Below, piece by piece: positions 17,842 to 26,427 of a stretch of DNA of 64,000 nt. Below the pieces are notes generated by a model that saw only the letters and a program-made list of their open reading frames with translations, made no database searches and was not told the DNA's origin. Numbering within the stretch: the first letter of the stretch is position 1; each line of letters begins with the position of its first letter. Source of the DNA: a bacterium (GTDB taxonomy: Bacteria > Joyebacterota > Joyebacteria > Joyebacterales > Joyebacteraceae); the NCBI GenBank assembly GCA_025774245.1, contig JALGWI010000003.1, forward strand, positions 1-64,000, in the 5' to 3' direction. The translations under genes and the position numbers were made by a program.

Positions 17842-17876
17842 TCGTCGACGACGAGCGACCTCCGCCCGTCGTGGGG

Positions 17877-17993
17877 TTCCTTCTCTCATCCAGACTCTCA
17901 CTGTCGGCGCCTGAATTCCACAGGCTCTGCGAAACCTGAATCCGCTCGCGGGCTATCACCGCCGGTGGGGAATTGCACCCCGCCCCGAAGGAA
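17877..17993 (-). promoter_or_regulatory. FMN riboswitch (RFN element)
   Basis: Read on the minus strand, the aptamer opens with TCCTTCGGGGCGGGGTG, continues with CACCGGCGGTGATAGCCCGC, has the CAGGTTTCGCAGAGCCTG arm and closes with TGGATGAGAGAAGGA, which pairs with the opening strand. This is the conserved six-helix RFN core known to bind FMN and control riboflavin genes. It lies 120 bases upstream of ribD, with an intrinsic terminator in between, so FMN binding should stop transcription of the rib operon. Confidence 0.96.
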
Positions 17994-18016
17994 CACGTAT
18001 TCCGTATGCAGCCTCT

Positions 18017-18045
18017 AATCTACCACCGGTCGGGACGGCTGTCAA
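18017..18045 (-). promoter_or_regulatory. Sigma-70-type promoter of the rib operon
   Basis: On the minus strand a perfect -35 TTGACA (18045-18040) is separated by 17 bases from TAGATT (18022-18017). Transcription would begin about 18010, giving a leader that contains the whole riboswitch. The -35 hexamer overlaps the stop codon of ftsY, so the rib operon starts directly where the upstream operon's coding sequence ends. Confidence 0.8.
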
Positions 18046-19049
18046 GCGCTCTCGGACGGCTCCGACGCGCGGTCGGCCGCGCCCTGCCCGACCCCCAGGA
18101 GGCCGTGCGCGAAGGCCGTCGGATCGAACTCCTCGAGGTCGTCGGGCCCCTCGCCGGTCCCCACGAACCGGACCGGGATCGAGAGCTCCCTGGCGATCGG
18201 AATGACGATGCCGCCCCGCGCCGTGCCGTCGAGCTTGGCGAGAACGATGCCCGTCACGCCGACGGCCTCGTCGAAGATGCGGGCCTGCGAGAGCGCGTTC
18301 TGTCCGGTGTTCGCGTCGACCACGAGGAGTACCTCGTGGGGCGCGCCCGGCATCCTCTTCGCGAGCACACGCTTGATCTTCCGGAGCTCCTCGAGCAGGT
18401 TCTTCTGCGTGTGGAGGCGCCCCGCCGTGTCTACGATCAGGAGGTCGGCGCCTCGAGAGACGGCGGCGTCGAGGGCGTCGAACGCGACGGCCGCCGGATC
18501 GCCGCCCTGCTCCCCGGCGACAAACTGCGCGCCGCTGCGGTCGGCCCAGATGGAGAGCTGCTCACTCGCCGCGGCTCTGAACGTGTCAGCCGCGGCCACG
18601 ATGACCTGGTCTCCCCGGGACACGAACCTCGTGGCGAGCTTCCCGATCGACGTCGTCTTGCCCACGCCGTTCACGCCGACGATCATGAGTACCCTGGGCC
18701 CGGCAACGTCCGCCGGCCCGGGGGCGTCCGTCGGCTCGCCCTCGCTGCCGTCTTCCGCGGGCGACGGCTTGTCACGGGAAGCGCAGAGGATCCGCTCGAT
18801 CTCGTCCGAGAGCACGCCCGCGATGTCTTCCGGACCGCCCGCTCCATGGCCGACGTGCGTCCTCAGGACGTCGACGAGATGCATCGAGGTGTCGACGCCC
18901 ACGTCGGCCGAGACGAGCGTCTCCTCGATTGCGTCGAGGCCGCTCTCATCGAGGGCGGCCCCGCGTCCGAGGGCGCTCCTGATGCCTCCCAGGATCGCCC
19001 GTCTTGTCTTGGCGAGGCTCTCAGTGAGCCTCGTAAACCGGTTCCTCAC
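18042..19049 (-). CDS. ftsY: Signal recognition particle receptor FtsY
   Basis: The GTG at 19049, six bases after GAGG and overlapping the smc 3' end by 29 bases, gives 335 residues. The N-terminal helical N domain (RLTESLAKTRRAILGGIRSALG) is followed by the SRP GTPase G domain: LMIVGVNGVGKTTSIGKLA (P-loop), VIVAAADTFRAAASEQLSIW, LLIVDTAGRLHTQKNLLEEL, VLLVVDANTGQNALSQA and LAKLDGTARGG. FtsY docks the ribosome-SRP complex at the membrane. The acidic A domain of E. coli is missing, as in many bacteria. A low-complexity insert of about 25 residues (DKPSPAEDGSEGEPTD) lies between N and G. Its RNA partner, the small SRP RNA, is encoded at 57905-58010. Confidence 0.95.
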   Translation of the reverse strand: MRNRFTRLTESLAKTRRAILGGIRSALGRGAALDESGLDAIEETLVSADVGVDTSMHLVDVLRTHVGHGAGGPEDIAGVLSDEIERILCASRDKPSPAEDGSEGEPTDAPGPADVAGPRVLMIVGVNGVGKTTSIGKLATRFVSRGDQVIVAAADTFRAAASEQLSIWADRSGAQFVAGEQGGDPAAVAFDALDAAVSRGADLLIVDTAGRLHTQKNLLEELRKIKRVLAKRMPGAPHEVLLVVDANTGQNALSQARIFDEAVGVTGIVLAKLDGTARGGIVIPIARELSIPVRFVGTGEGPDDLEEFDPTAFAHGLLGVGQGAADRASEPSESA

Positions 19050-22000
19050 TCTCCACCTCGTCGGCCACCGTGTCGAGCCGCACGGAGACGATCTTCGAAA
19101 CCCCCGATTCCTCCATCGTGATGCCGTAGAGGCGATCGGCGGAGCGCATCGTGGACTTGTTGTGAGTGATGATGACGAACTGGGTGCGCTCCGAGAACTC
19201 ACGGAGCATCCTGATGAATCGCCTGACGTTGGCGTCGTCGAGCGGGGCGTCAACCTCGTCGAGGATGCAGAACGGCGACGGTTTCACGAGGTAGATCGCG
19301 AAGAGAAGGGCGATCGCCGTGAGCGCGCGCTCTCCGCCGGAGAGGAGGCTCAGGCGGCCGAGCCGCTTACCCCGTGGGGACGCCACGATCTCGATCGGTG
19401 ACTCGAGGGGATCCCCCGGCTCGAGGAGCCTGAGATCCGCCTCTCCCCCCTCGAAGAGACGCTGGAAGGTCGCGATGAAGTTCGTCCGCACCAGGCCGAA
19501 CGTCTCGACGAACATCTTCGTCGCCGATGAGTTGATCTTCTCGATGGCCTCCTTCAGAGACGCCTTCGACCTCTCCAGGTCATCGAACTGAGCCGAGAGG
19601 AACTCGAGGCGCTTGCTCTCTTCGTCGTACTCGTCGAGCGCGAGCAGGTTGACCGGTCCCATCGAGCGCAGTCTCGCCCTCAGGCGATCGACCTCTTCCC
19701 TCACCTTGGGCACGTCGAAGGGCTCGGTCTCGGGGTCCTCGGGCAGGTCGCCGAGCTCGTGAATGTCGACCGAGTAGTCCTCCCTGAGACGCTCCCGCAT
19801 CGCCTCGCACCTGCTCTTGCGCTCGGCGTCCTTGACCTCGAGCTCGTGCAGTTCGGTCTGCACGCGGTCCTTGGATTCCCGCGATGATCTGGTGTCGGAA
19901 TCGAGCTTCTCGAGCTCCGTTTTGAGCCCGCCGGTGGTCTCCCGCATCGCGTCGCGCTCGGTCTCGAGCGCCCGCTTGCCCGCGTCGATCTCCTCGAGGG
20001 CGCGCGAGTCCTCGCCGATCCTCCCGTCCAGCTCCGTGACGACACGGAGGTGCTCGGAGCGTTCGAGCCTCTTCCGCTCCGTGACACTCCTCGCTGTTCT
20101 CGCCGTCTCGGTGAACTGCGCGTGCTCGGTCTTGAGCGCGGTCAGTCCGGACCGGGCCGACGCGGCCTCGATCCCGCGCTGCTTCTCCTCCTCGGAGATC
20201 TTGCCCCTCTGGCGTCCGACCCTGGTGAACTCGCGCTCCAGCTCGTCGAGCTTCTCGCCGAGCTCGTCCTCGCCCCTCGAGAGGAGCGTGAGTCGTTCGG
20301 CGAGCGACTCCACGTCGCGCCTGGTCGTCTCCATGCGCGATCCGAGGACGTCCCTCTGCGATGACAGCTCGACGATCTTCTCGGCGAGGTTGGTCTTGGC
20401 GAGCTCGAGTTCCGTCAGGCTTCTCTTCACCTCCCAGAGCTCCGCGTCGGCCACCTCCGCGTCCTCCTCGGACGACGTCGCCGCCTGGCCGGCGGCTGCG
20501 AGAGCCTGCGAGGCGCGCCCCTCGGCGACCTTCGCCTCCTCGAGGCGTCGCGTGAGCGACTCGATGTCGCGCCTCGCCGCCTCGACGCGGGCCGCTCGCC
20601 GGAGAAGCCCGGCCTCCTCGTGTCCCTGTCGTCCGCCTGAGAGCACGCCGACCGCCGTCGCCATCTCACCGTCGGGACTCACGAACGAGAGTTCGCGCGC
20701 CTCGGGTCGAGACGCCAAGTCGAGGGCGACGCCGAGGTCCTTCACCACGAGCACGCCCTCGAGAAGGAACTCGACGAGCGGCGCGCACTCCGGGTCGCAC
20801 CGGACGAAGCCTGCGGCCGGTCCGATGACTCCCTCGGCGGACAGAAGGTGCTCCGGCACCGAGTCGACGCGGACCCTCCTGAGCTCCGCCAGCGGGACGA
20901 AGGTCGCGCGGCCGAGCGATCCGGCGGCCAGATGGCGCATGGCCGACTTCGCGCTCGCGACGTCGCGTGAGACCACGTACTGAACCGAGCTCCCGAGCGC
21001 CGTCTCCACGGCGGCCGCCATCGAGGGTTCGACCTCGATGAGATCCGCCACGGTTCCCATGAGCCCGTCGATGTCGTGCGAGCGGTCAGAGAACAGCGCG
21101 CGCACGCCGTCCTGGAATCCGCCGTAGCCGTCCTTGATCTCGGAGAGGAGTTCCTCCTTGTGGCGGGCGGCGTCGAGCTCGCCGGTCACCCGGCTGACCT
21201 GCTCCCGCGCCTTGAGGAGGTTCTCCCTCGAGTCGTTCAGAGTCGATGTCTTCGCCTTCTCCGACGTCCGGGCGTCGTGGAGGGCGCCCATCAGCCGTCT
21301 CTCGTCCTCGAGGATCTCGAGGATCCTCTCCTCCTTCTCGGCCAGCGTCCTTCTCGCGTCGCCGAGCGAGGTCTCGATGTCGAGGTGCTCCTTCATGAGG
21401 TCGTCGAGGCGCGCGCGGTAGCCCTCGAGCTCGCCCTTGACGCCCGCCGAGCTCTCGAGTCCATCGATGCGCGTCTGCTTCTGTCCCGCGAGGGCGTCGG
21501 TGAGTCGGCGGTACTCCTGCTCGATCGCGGCGAGCTCCTCGGACTTGGCGCTCATGTCCTGGTCGCGTTCCTCGAGCAGCCCCGTCACGGTCTCGATCTC
21601 GGCGTCGAGATCCGCCGACCGCTTGAGGGCGAGGTTGAGGTCCGCGCCTATGTCCGTGAGCTCCGTGTCGAGTTCGCTGACCCGGCGCTGGGCCGCGCTC
21701 CGTCTCTCCCGGGCGACCAGCAGGCTGTCGGCGAGGCGCCTCGCCTTCGACTCGAGGTCCTTCACCTCGAGCTCGAGGCTCGCGAGCGCCTCCTCCCTGT
21801 CCTTGAGCTCGGTCCGGATCCCCAGTCCCGAGCGCTCCGCCTTCCCCAGGGTGCCCTCGCTCTCCTCGAGAGCCGACCGGAGCTCGGCGACCCGCGCCGC
21901 GGAGGCGTCCCTCTCGGAGTGCCACCTCCAGTACTCCTTCCGGCCGAGAGAGATCTCGAGCTCGGTCAGGCTGTCCGTGTAGTGGCGGTGGCGGCGCGCC

Positions 22001-22632
22001 TGGGCCAGCTGGCGCTTGAGGGAACGTACCTGCTTCTCGACCTCGGTGATGATGTCGGCGACGCGCTGCATATCGACTTCGGTCGCGTCGAGCTTGTTCA
22101 GCGCAGACCGCTTCCGAACCTTGTACTTCATGATCCCGGCGGCCTCCTCGAACATGAACCGGCGGTGCCCGGTCGAGTCCGAGAGCACCGAGTCGACCAT
22201 CTTGCGCTCGATGAGCGAGTACGTCTTGGATCCGATTCCGGTGTCGAGGAAGAGGTCGCGGATGTCGCGCAGCCGGCACGTGTTCTTGTTGATGATGTAC
22301 TCGCTCTCGCCCGACCGGAAGACCCGCCTGCCGATGACGACCTCCGAGTAATCGGTTGGAAGGTATCCCTCGGTGTTGTCGATCGAGAGCGTCACCTCGG
22401 CCATGCCGAGGCGTCGGCGCTGCTTCGTGCCGTTGAAGATGACGTCGGACATGCTCGAGCCCCGGAGTTCCGACGGGCTCTGCTCGCCGAGCACCCACCG
22501 GATCGCGTCGGCCACGTTCGTCTTGCCGCAGCCGTTCGGCCCCACGACACACGTGATCCCCGGACCGAATTCCAGGGACAGCTTGTGCGCGAATGATTTG
22601 AACCCGAAGATCTCGAGCTTCTTAAGATGCAC
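19021..22632 (-). CDS. smc: Chromosome segregation protein SMC
   Basis: A full-length 1203-residue SMC. The N-terminal head has LEFGPGITCVVGPNGCGKTN (Walker A) and DAIRWVLGEQSPSELRGSSM. Two long coiled-coil arms occupy about residues 170-500 and 690-1020. The hinge lies around 515-680 (KDGYGGFQDGVRALF to VGVLSGGRQG). The C-terminal head has LSLLSGGERALTAIALLFAI (ABC signature) and PFCILDEVDAPLDDANVRRF (Walker B and D-loop). It forms the bacterial condensin with ScpA/ScpB, which are not in this window. It precedes ftsY with overlap, the common smc-ftsY pairing, and follows a SPOR-domain gene by 9 bases. Confidence 0.97.
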   Translation of the reverse strand: MHLKKLEIFGFKSFAHKLSLEFGPGITCVVGPNGCGKTNVADAIRWVLGEQSPSELRGSSMSDVIFNGTKQRRRLGMAEVTLSIDNTEGYLPTDYSEVVIGRRVFRSGESEYIINKNTCRLRDIRDLFLDTGIGSKTYSLIERKMVDSVLSDSTGHRRFMFEEAAGIMKYKVRKRSALNKLDATEVDMQRVADIITEVEKQVRSLKRQLAQARRHRHYTDSLTELEISLGRKEYWRWHSERDASAARVAELRSALEESEGTLGKAERSGLGIRTELKDREEALASLELEVKDLESKARRLADSLLVARERRSAAQRRVSELDTELTDIGADLNLALKRSADLDAEIETVTGLLEERDQDMSAKSEELAAIEQEYRRLTDALAGQKQTRIDGLESSAGVKGELEGYRARLDDLMKEHLDIETSLGDARRTLAEKEERILEILEDERRLMGALHDARTSEKAKTSTLNDSRENLLKAREQVSRVTGELDAARHKEELLSEIKDGYGGFQDGVRALFSDRSHDIDGLMGTVADLIEVEPSMAAAVETALGSSVQYVVSRDVASAKSAMRHLAAGSLGRATFVPLAELRRVRVDSVPEHLLSAEGVIGPAAGFVRCDPECAPLVEFLLEGVLVVKDLGVALDLASRPEARELSFVSPDGEMATAVGVLSGGRQGHEEAGLLRRAARVEAARRDIESLTRRLEEAKVAEGRASQALAAAGQAATSSEEDAEVADAELWEVKRSLTELELAKTNLAEKIVELSSQRDVLGSRMETTRRDVESLAERLTLLSRGEDELGEKLDELEREFTRVGRQRGKISEEEKQRGIEAASARSGLTALKTEHAQFTETARTARSVTERKRLERSEHLRVVTELDGRIGEDSRALEEIDAGKRALETERDAMRETTGGLKTELEKLDSDTRSSRESKDRVQTELHELEVKDAERKSRCEAMRERLREDYSVDIHELGDLPEDPETEPFDVPKVREEVDRLRARLRSMGPVNLLALDEYDEESKRLEFLSAQFDDLERSKASLKEAIEKINSSATKMFVETFGLVRTNFIATFQRLFEGGEADLRLLEPGDPLESPIEIVASPRGKRLGRLSLLSGGERALTAIALLFAIYLVKPSPFCILDEVDAPLDDANVRRFIRMLREFSERTQFVIITHNKSTMRSADRLYGITMEESGVSKIVSVRLDTVADEVESEEPVYEAH

Positions 22633-22641
22633 CCGACCTCC

Positions 22642-24861
22642 TCACTCGACCTGTGAAACGCGCTCGACCCAGGCCCCTTCGTACCCAAGTTCCTTGACGG
22701 TGTCAAGGACTTCCGTCGCCGATCCGAAGCTCGGATAGCCTCCCGCGACCGCGACACGATACCAGACACCTCGCTCCGGCAACTCGGCGCGGATGATCGC
22801 GGCGTCGACGCCCCTGGCGGCGAGTTCGGTCAGGTCGCGTCCGGCCGCCCCCTCCTGACGGTGGGAGCTGACGAAGATGCGGAACGGACCTCCGGTACCA
22901 CGAAGGACTCCGGCCTCGCTGACGACCTGGCCCGGCCCGACCTCGACCGCCGGCGCCTCCTCGAGCGCGTCCGGACTCACCTCCGTCACGGCCCCCGACG
23001 CCACCCCCGGCTCCGTCTCCGCGGCGGCACCCGGTTCGCCCTCGGTCTGGCCTTCTGTGGGCGCTCCGGCCTCCTCGGTCGCACCCTCCGTCGATGCGAC
23101 GCCCTCCGGTTCCTCTGTCGGTGCCTGCTCCCCGGTCGGCGGCGGCACCGCCCCGTCCACGGTGATTGGTTCCTCCCGTTCCCAGAAGCGCCACGACACG
23201 TCCGGCATCTGGTTCACCCGCCAGACGATGAGGGCGATCACGGGAAGAAGAGCGAGGAGGGCGGCCACCGTGGCGATCCTGCCGCGCTTCTTCCCCTTCC
23301 CGCGTCGCGGTGGAGCGGCGATGACCCTTCCGCGCGACCCGTCCGGGGTTGGCCGGCGCCACTTCTCCTCCGGACGGGAACTCCGCCTGCGGCGGCGCCT
23401 GTAGCTCTCCTGTCTCTCCGGAGCCGGCTTCTCTTCGGCCGGCTTCGCGTCGGCTGGTTCCTGCCCGGTCGGTCTCGCTTCGACCGGCCGATCTTCCGGC
23501 GGTTCCGCCTCCACGAAGCTCCCTGAGGCAACCGGCGTCTCGGCCGCTTCCTCGTCGGGCGCTTCCGCCGCGGGCAGCTGCTCGTCGGCCGGCTTCGGTT
23601 CGGTCGGCTCTTCCTCGGCCGGCTCCGATTCCGCGACCTCCCCCGAGAGAACCGGCGCCTCGGCCGCTTCCTCGTCGGGCGACGCGGCGAAGCCCGGCGT
23701 CGGCTCGGGCGGGCTCTCCTCGGTCGGCTCACTGGGGACGGACGGAACAGCAGCGGGCGGAACGTCGAGGGGTTCGGAAGCGCCGGGCTCGGCCGCGACG
23801 GGCGCAGGTTCGGTAGGCTCCTCCGCGTCGAGCCGCCTCTCGCCCGGTCGCTCGGTCGCCTCTTCCCCGGGATGCGCCTCCGGTTCCGGCGGCCTCTCGG
23901 GCTGCTCGAACGGCGCGTCGGTCTCGGCTCCGCTCTCCTGCCCGACCGGAGCTTGCGGCGCCGGTTCCTCCCGCTCGATCTCCTCGGCCACGGGCTCCGG
24001 TGGAGCGGGCGAGGGCTCCTCCGGCTGTGGCTCCGGCCGAGCCGCCGCCCAAACCCTGGGTGGCGCCGGCACGTGCGGGGTCGTCGCTTCCTCTCCGGCG
24101 GTGGCGTCCTCGGGCGCGCCTGCCGCCGTCGGCGCGGGTTCCGCCTCGGTACCCAAGGCCGACTCGTCGGTCACGAGCATGGCGACGCTGTGAGGCCGCT
24201 CGTGCGGAGGCATTGCCGTGAGCATCCCTCCGATCGACTCGATCTCCGCTGCGGTCCGTCCGACGGCGACGACCGTCGTGAGCGCCCGTGCGGCGACGCC
24301 GACGTGCCCGTCGGCGATGACGATCAGGACCACGCCGTTCCGATCGAGGGCGGCCATGGTCTGATCGAACCGCTCGGACTCGAAGACGCCGCGCGCGGAG
24401 ACCGGATAGGAGCCGGACGTCACGAGCCGGACACCGGCCGCCAGCGTGCGCCTCACGATGATCGATGGCGAGACGCCGAAGACGACGCCGTCGACCAGCC
24501 CCTCGTCGCTGTCCTCCAGGAGCGCCTTCCCGATCACCGGCGACTCGACGCTCGCATCGACGAGCACGATCCGCTGTCCCCCGTCGGCCATCCAGGCCGC
24601 CGCGTCGCGAGCGATCGACGCCGCGAGAAGGGTGTCCTTCGCAGCGATCGCGATCCTCGATCCGAGCTCCGGCCGCACCGCCTCCTCGAAGGCGGTCATC
24701 CAGTCGAAGCCGAGGTCACTCACCACCGGCCGGACGAGCACCGGCCGCTCGAGCGGTCGACGCAGGCGAACGACAAGCCCGTCACCGAACGGACCGGCGT
24801 CGCCGAGCCCCTGAACGGCGGCGAGGTTGAGCTCATCTCCTGCAGTGAACGTTTCGGGCAT
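22642..24861 (-). CDS. Degenerate ParA/CpsD-like domain + Pro/Glu-rich linker + TM + SPOR domain protein
   Basis: The ATG at 24861 overlaps the selA stop (TGATG) and gives 739 residues; GTG 24864 is possible. Residues 1-225 look like a ParA/MinD/BY-kinase fold: GSRIAIAAKDTLLAASIARD at the P-loop position lacks the GK[ST] needed for ATP, while RIVLVDASVESPVIGKALL and GLVDGVVFGVSP match later strands. Residues 240-500 are low complexity, rich in Glu, Pro and Ala, with quasi-repeats such as SPDEEAAEAPV and APDEEAAETPV. A basic stretch (RRRRRRSSRPEEKWRR) precedes one TM helix, IATVAALLALLPVIALIVW. The C-terminus (FRIFVSSHRQEGAAGRDLTE, then WYRVAVAGGYPSFGSATEV) is a SPOR domain, which binds denuded septal peptidoglycan. 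A link between cytoplasm and division septum is plausible. Confidence 0.72.
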   Translation of the reverse strand: MPETFTAGDELNLAAVQGLGDAGPFGDGLVVRLRRPLERPVLVRPVVSDLGFDWMTAFEEAVRPELGSRIAIAAKDTLLAASIARDAAAWMADGGQRIVLVDASVESPVIGKALLEDSDEGLVDGVVFGVSPSIIVRRTLAAGVRLVTSGSYPVSARGVFESERFDQTMAALDRNGVVLIVIADGHVGVAARALTTVVAVGRTAAEIESIGGMLTAMPPHERPHSVAMLVTDESALGTEAEPAPTAAGAPEDATAGEEATTPHVPAPPRVWAAARPEPQPEEPSPAPPEPVAEEIEREEPAPQAPVGQESGAETDAPFEQPERPPEPEAHPGEEATERPGERRLDAEEPTEPAPVAAEPGASEPLDVPPAAVPSVPSEPTEESPPEPTPGFAASPDEEAAEAPVLSGEVAESEPAEEEPTEPKPADEQLPAAEAPDEEAAETPVASGSFVEAEPPEDRPVEARPTGQEPADAKPAEEKPAPERQESYRRRRRRSSRPEEKWRRPTPDGSRGRVIAAPPRRGKGKKRGRIATVAALLALLPVIALIVWRVNQMPDVSWRFWEREEPITVDGAVPPPTGEQAPTEEPEGVASTEGATEEAGAPTEGQTEGEPGAAAETEPGVASGAVTEVSPDALEEAPAVEVGPGQVVSEAGVLRGTGGPFRIFVSSHRQEGAAGRDLTELAARGVDAAIIRAELPERGVWYRVAVAGGYPSFGSATEVLDTVKELGYEGAWVERVSQVE

Positions 24862-26270
24862 CACGATCCCCCGAATGCTTCGAGGATTGCCTTTCCCAGG
24901 AAGTCGTCGTCCGAAGGTGACACCGTGCGGAGATCGAGGATGATGCGGTCCTCCCTCGTGCGGACGATCACGGGCGGAGAGACCTCGAGCAGATTCGCGA
25001 CGATCGTCGCCGCCGAGACGCCCTTCGGAGCGATGTCCACGCCCCTGCTCGGGATCTCTCGCTCCGGTGCGGCTCCCCCGCCGACGCGCGACGTGATCTC
25101 CGTGACCGTGACGTCGGCCCGATCCCCCAGTCCGGCCGCGAGCGAACCGACCATCGCCTCCGCTCTCGCGGCGAGCTCGTCGACGGGCGTCGTGATCGCG
25201 GCGAGCACCGGCACCTTCTCGAGGGCGGTGCCGTCGAGGTAGTGAGTGAGCGTTGCCTGGAGGGCGGCGAGCGTCAGCTTGCCGGGACGGAGCGCGCGCG
25301 TGAGAGGGTTCGACCGCATCCGCGCGATCACGTCGACCGATCCGACGGCGATGCCGGCCTGAGGACCTCCGAGCAGTTTGTCCCCGCTGAAGGTCGAGAC
25401 CGTCGCGCCGGCCTTCACGCTCTCGGCGACCGTCATCTCCCCCGGGATTCCGAGCTGCGCCGTGTCCACGAGGATCCCGCTGCCGAGATCGTGGATGACC
25501 GGTACGCCGACCCGCGCGCCCAGCTCGGCGAGCTCGCGGAGCGAAACACGCTCGACGAAGCCGACGATCTCGTAGTTGCTCCAGTGGGCCGACATGATCG
25601 CGCCGGTGCTGCTGCGGATGGCGGCTTCGAAGTCGGCGAGGTGGGTCCTGTTTGTGGAACCGACCTCGACCATCCTGCTTCCGCTCTTCTCGAACACCTC
25701 GGGCAGCCTGAACGATCCGCCGATCTCGATGAGCTCGCTCCTCGAGATCACGACCTCCCGTCCGACGGCCAGCGTGTTGAGCGCCAGCATCACGGCGGCC
25801 GCGTTGTTGTTGACGACGAGCGCGTCCTCAGCGCCCGTAAGCTCGCAGAGGGCGTCCCGGACGAGGAGATCGCGCTTGCCGCGCCGGCCCTCGACAAGAT
25901 CGTACTCCAGATTGGAGTAGGCGCGGGAGACGGCCGCGACGGCCTCGATGGCGTCCCCGGAGAGCGGCGCACGTCCGAGGTTGGTGTGGACGACGACACC
26001 CGTGGCGTTGACGACGGCCACGAGGTTTCGCATCGACGCGCGCTCCACCGCCCGTCCCAGGAGCTCGAGAATGGCCCGGCGGACCTCGGCCTCGGACCCC
26101 GTGCGTGGCTCCCTTCCGCCGAGAATGGCCCCGCGCTCTTCCTCGAGCGCTGCCCTGACGGCCCGCACGACCATGGACCTCGGGCGGCCGTCGAGAACCC
26201 CCTCCGCTTCAAGGTGTCGCACCGCCTCGTCGACCGAGGGGATGAATCTGAGATCGTCACGACCGGTCAT
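24861..26270 (-). CDS. selA: L-seryl-tRNA(Sec) selenium transferase SelA
   Basis: The ATG at 26270 gives 469 residues, with GTG 26279 as an alternative; no strong ribosome-binding site is seen for either. Diagnostic blocks: NATGVVVHTNLGRAPLSGDA, YSNLEYDLVEGRRGKRD, ALVVNNNAAAVMLALNTLA, RLPEVFEKSGSRMVEVGSTN, HDLGSGILVD, and the PLP lysine in TVSTFSGDKLLGGPQAGIAV. The enzyme converts Ser-tRNA(Sec) to Sec-tRNA(Sec) using selenophosphate. SelA implies a selenocysteine pathway; selB, selD and the tRNA-Sec gene are not in the window and I found no in-frame UGA/SECIS here. The gene has its own promoter and a 120-base structured leader, and its stop overlaps the start of the SPOR-domain gene. Confidence 0.95.
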   Translation of the reverse strand: MTGRDDLRFIPSVDEAVRHLEAEGVLDGRPRSMVVRAVRAALEEERGAILGGREPRTGSEAEVRRAILELLGRAVERASMRNLVAVVNATGVVVHTNLGRAPLSGDAIEAVAAVSRAYSNLEYDLVEGRRGKRDLLVRDALCELTGAEDALVVNNNAAAVMLALNTLAVGREVVISRSELIEIGGSFRLPEVFEKSGSRMVEVGSTNRTHLADFEAAIRSSTGAIMSAHWSNYEIVGFVERVSLRELAELGARVGVPVIHDLGSGILVDTAQLGIPGEMTVAESVKAGATVSTFSGDKLLGGPQAGIAVGSVDVIARMRSNPLTRALRPGKLTLAALQATLTHYLDGTALEKVPVLAAITTPVDELAARAEAMVGSLAAGLGDRADVTVTEITSRVGGGAAPEREIPSRGVDIAPKGVSAATIVANLLEVSPPVIVRTREDRIILDLRTVSPSDDDFLGKAILEAFGGS

Positions 26271-26353
26271 GGCTGGCACTTGGGATATGCGCCCGCGCGG
26301 GCGCTCGGGCGGGCGGAGCGGCGAGACACGCTCTGACGCCCATGACAGAAGAA

Positions 26354-26375
26354 CCGCCCCGCGCTTGGGGGGCGG
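26354..26375 (-). terminator. Terminator-like hairpin in the selA leader
   Basis: Read on the minus strand, a 7-bp stem CCGCCCC/GGGGCGG (with an 8-base loop) is followed by TTCTTCTGT. It lies between the selA promoter and the selA start. The T tract is interrupted, so it may be a weak terminator or attenuator, or merely a stable leader structure. Confidence 0.4.
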
Positions 26376-26396
26376 GCCGCCGCTTCAAGCCTCGAC

Positions 26397-26426
26397 AGGA
26401 TAGCCCGCCTTCTGACCGAGGGTCAA
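26397..26426 (-). promoter_or_regulatory. Sigma-70-type promoter for selA
   Basis: Minus strand: TTGACC at 26426-26421, 18-base spacer, TATCCT at 26402-26397. The predicted start is about 120 bases upstream of the selA ATG. A direct repeat CTGACCGAGGGT (26412-26423) and CTGATCGAGGGT (26437-26448), one base different, brackets the -35 element with a 25-base period and could be an operator. Confidence 0.55.
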
Positions 26427-26427
26427 G

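Noticed and set aside
23238-24052. Several Pro/Arg-rich open frames overlapping the SPOR-protein linker
   Set aside because: They are shadows of the low-complexity Glu/Pro linker read in other frames.
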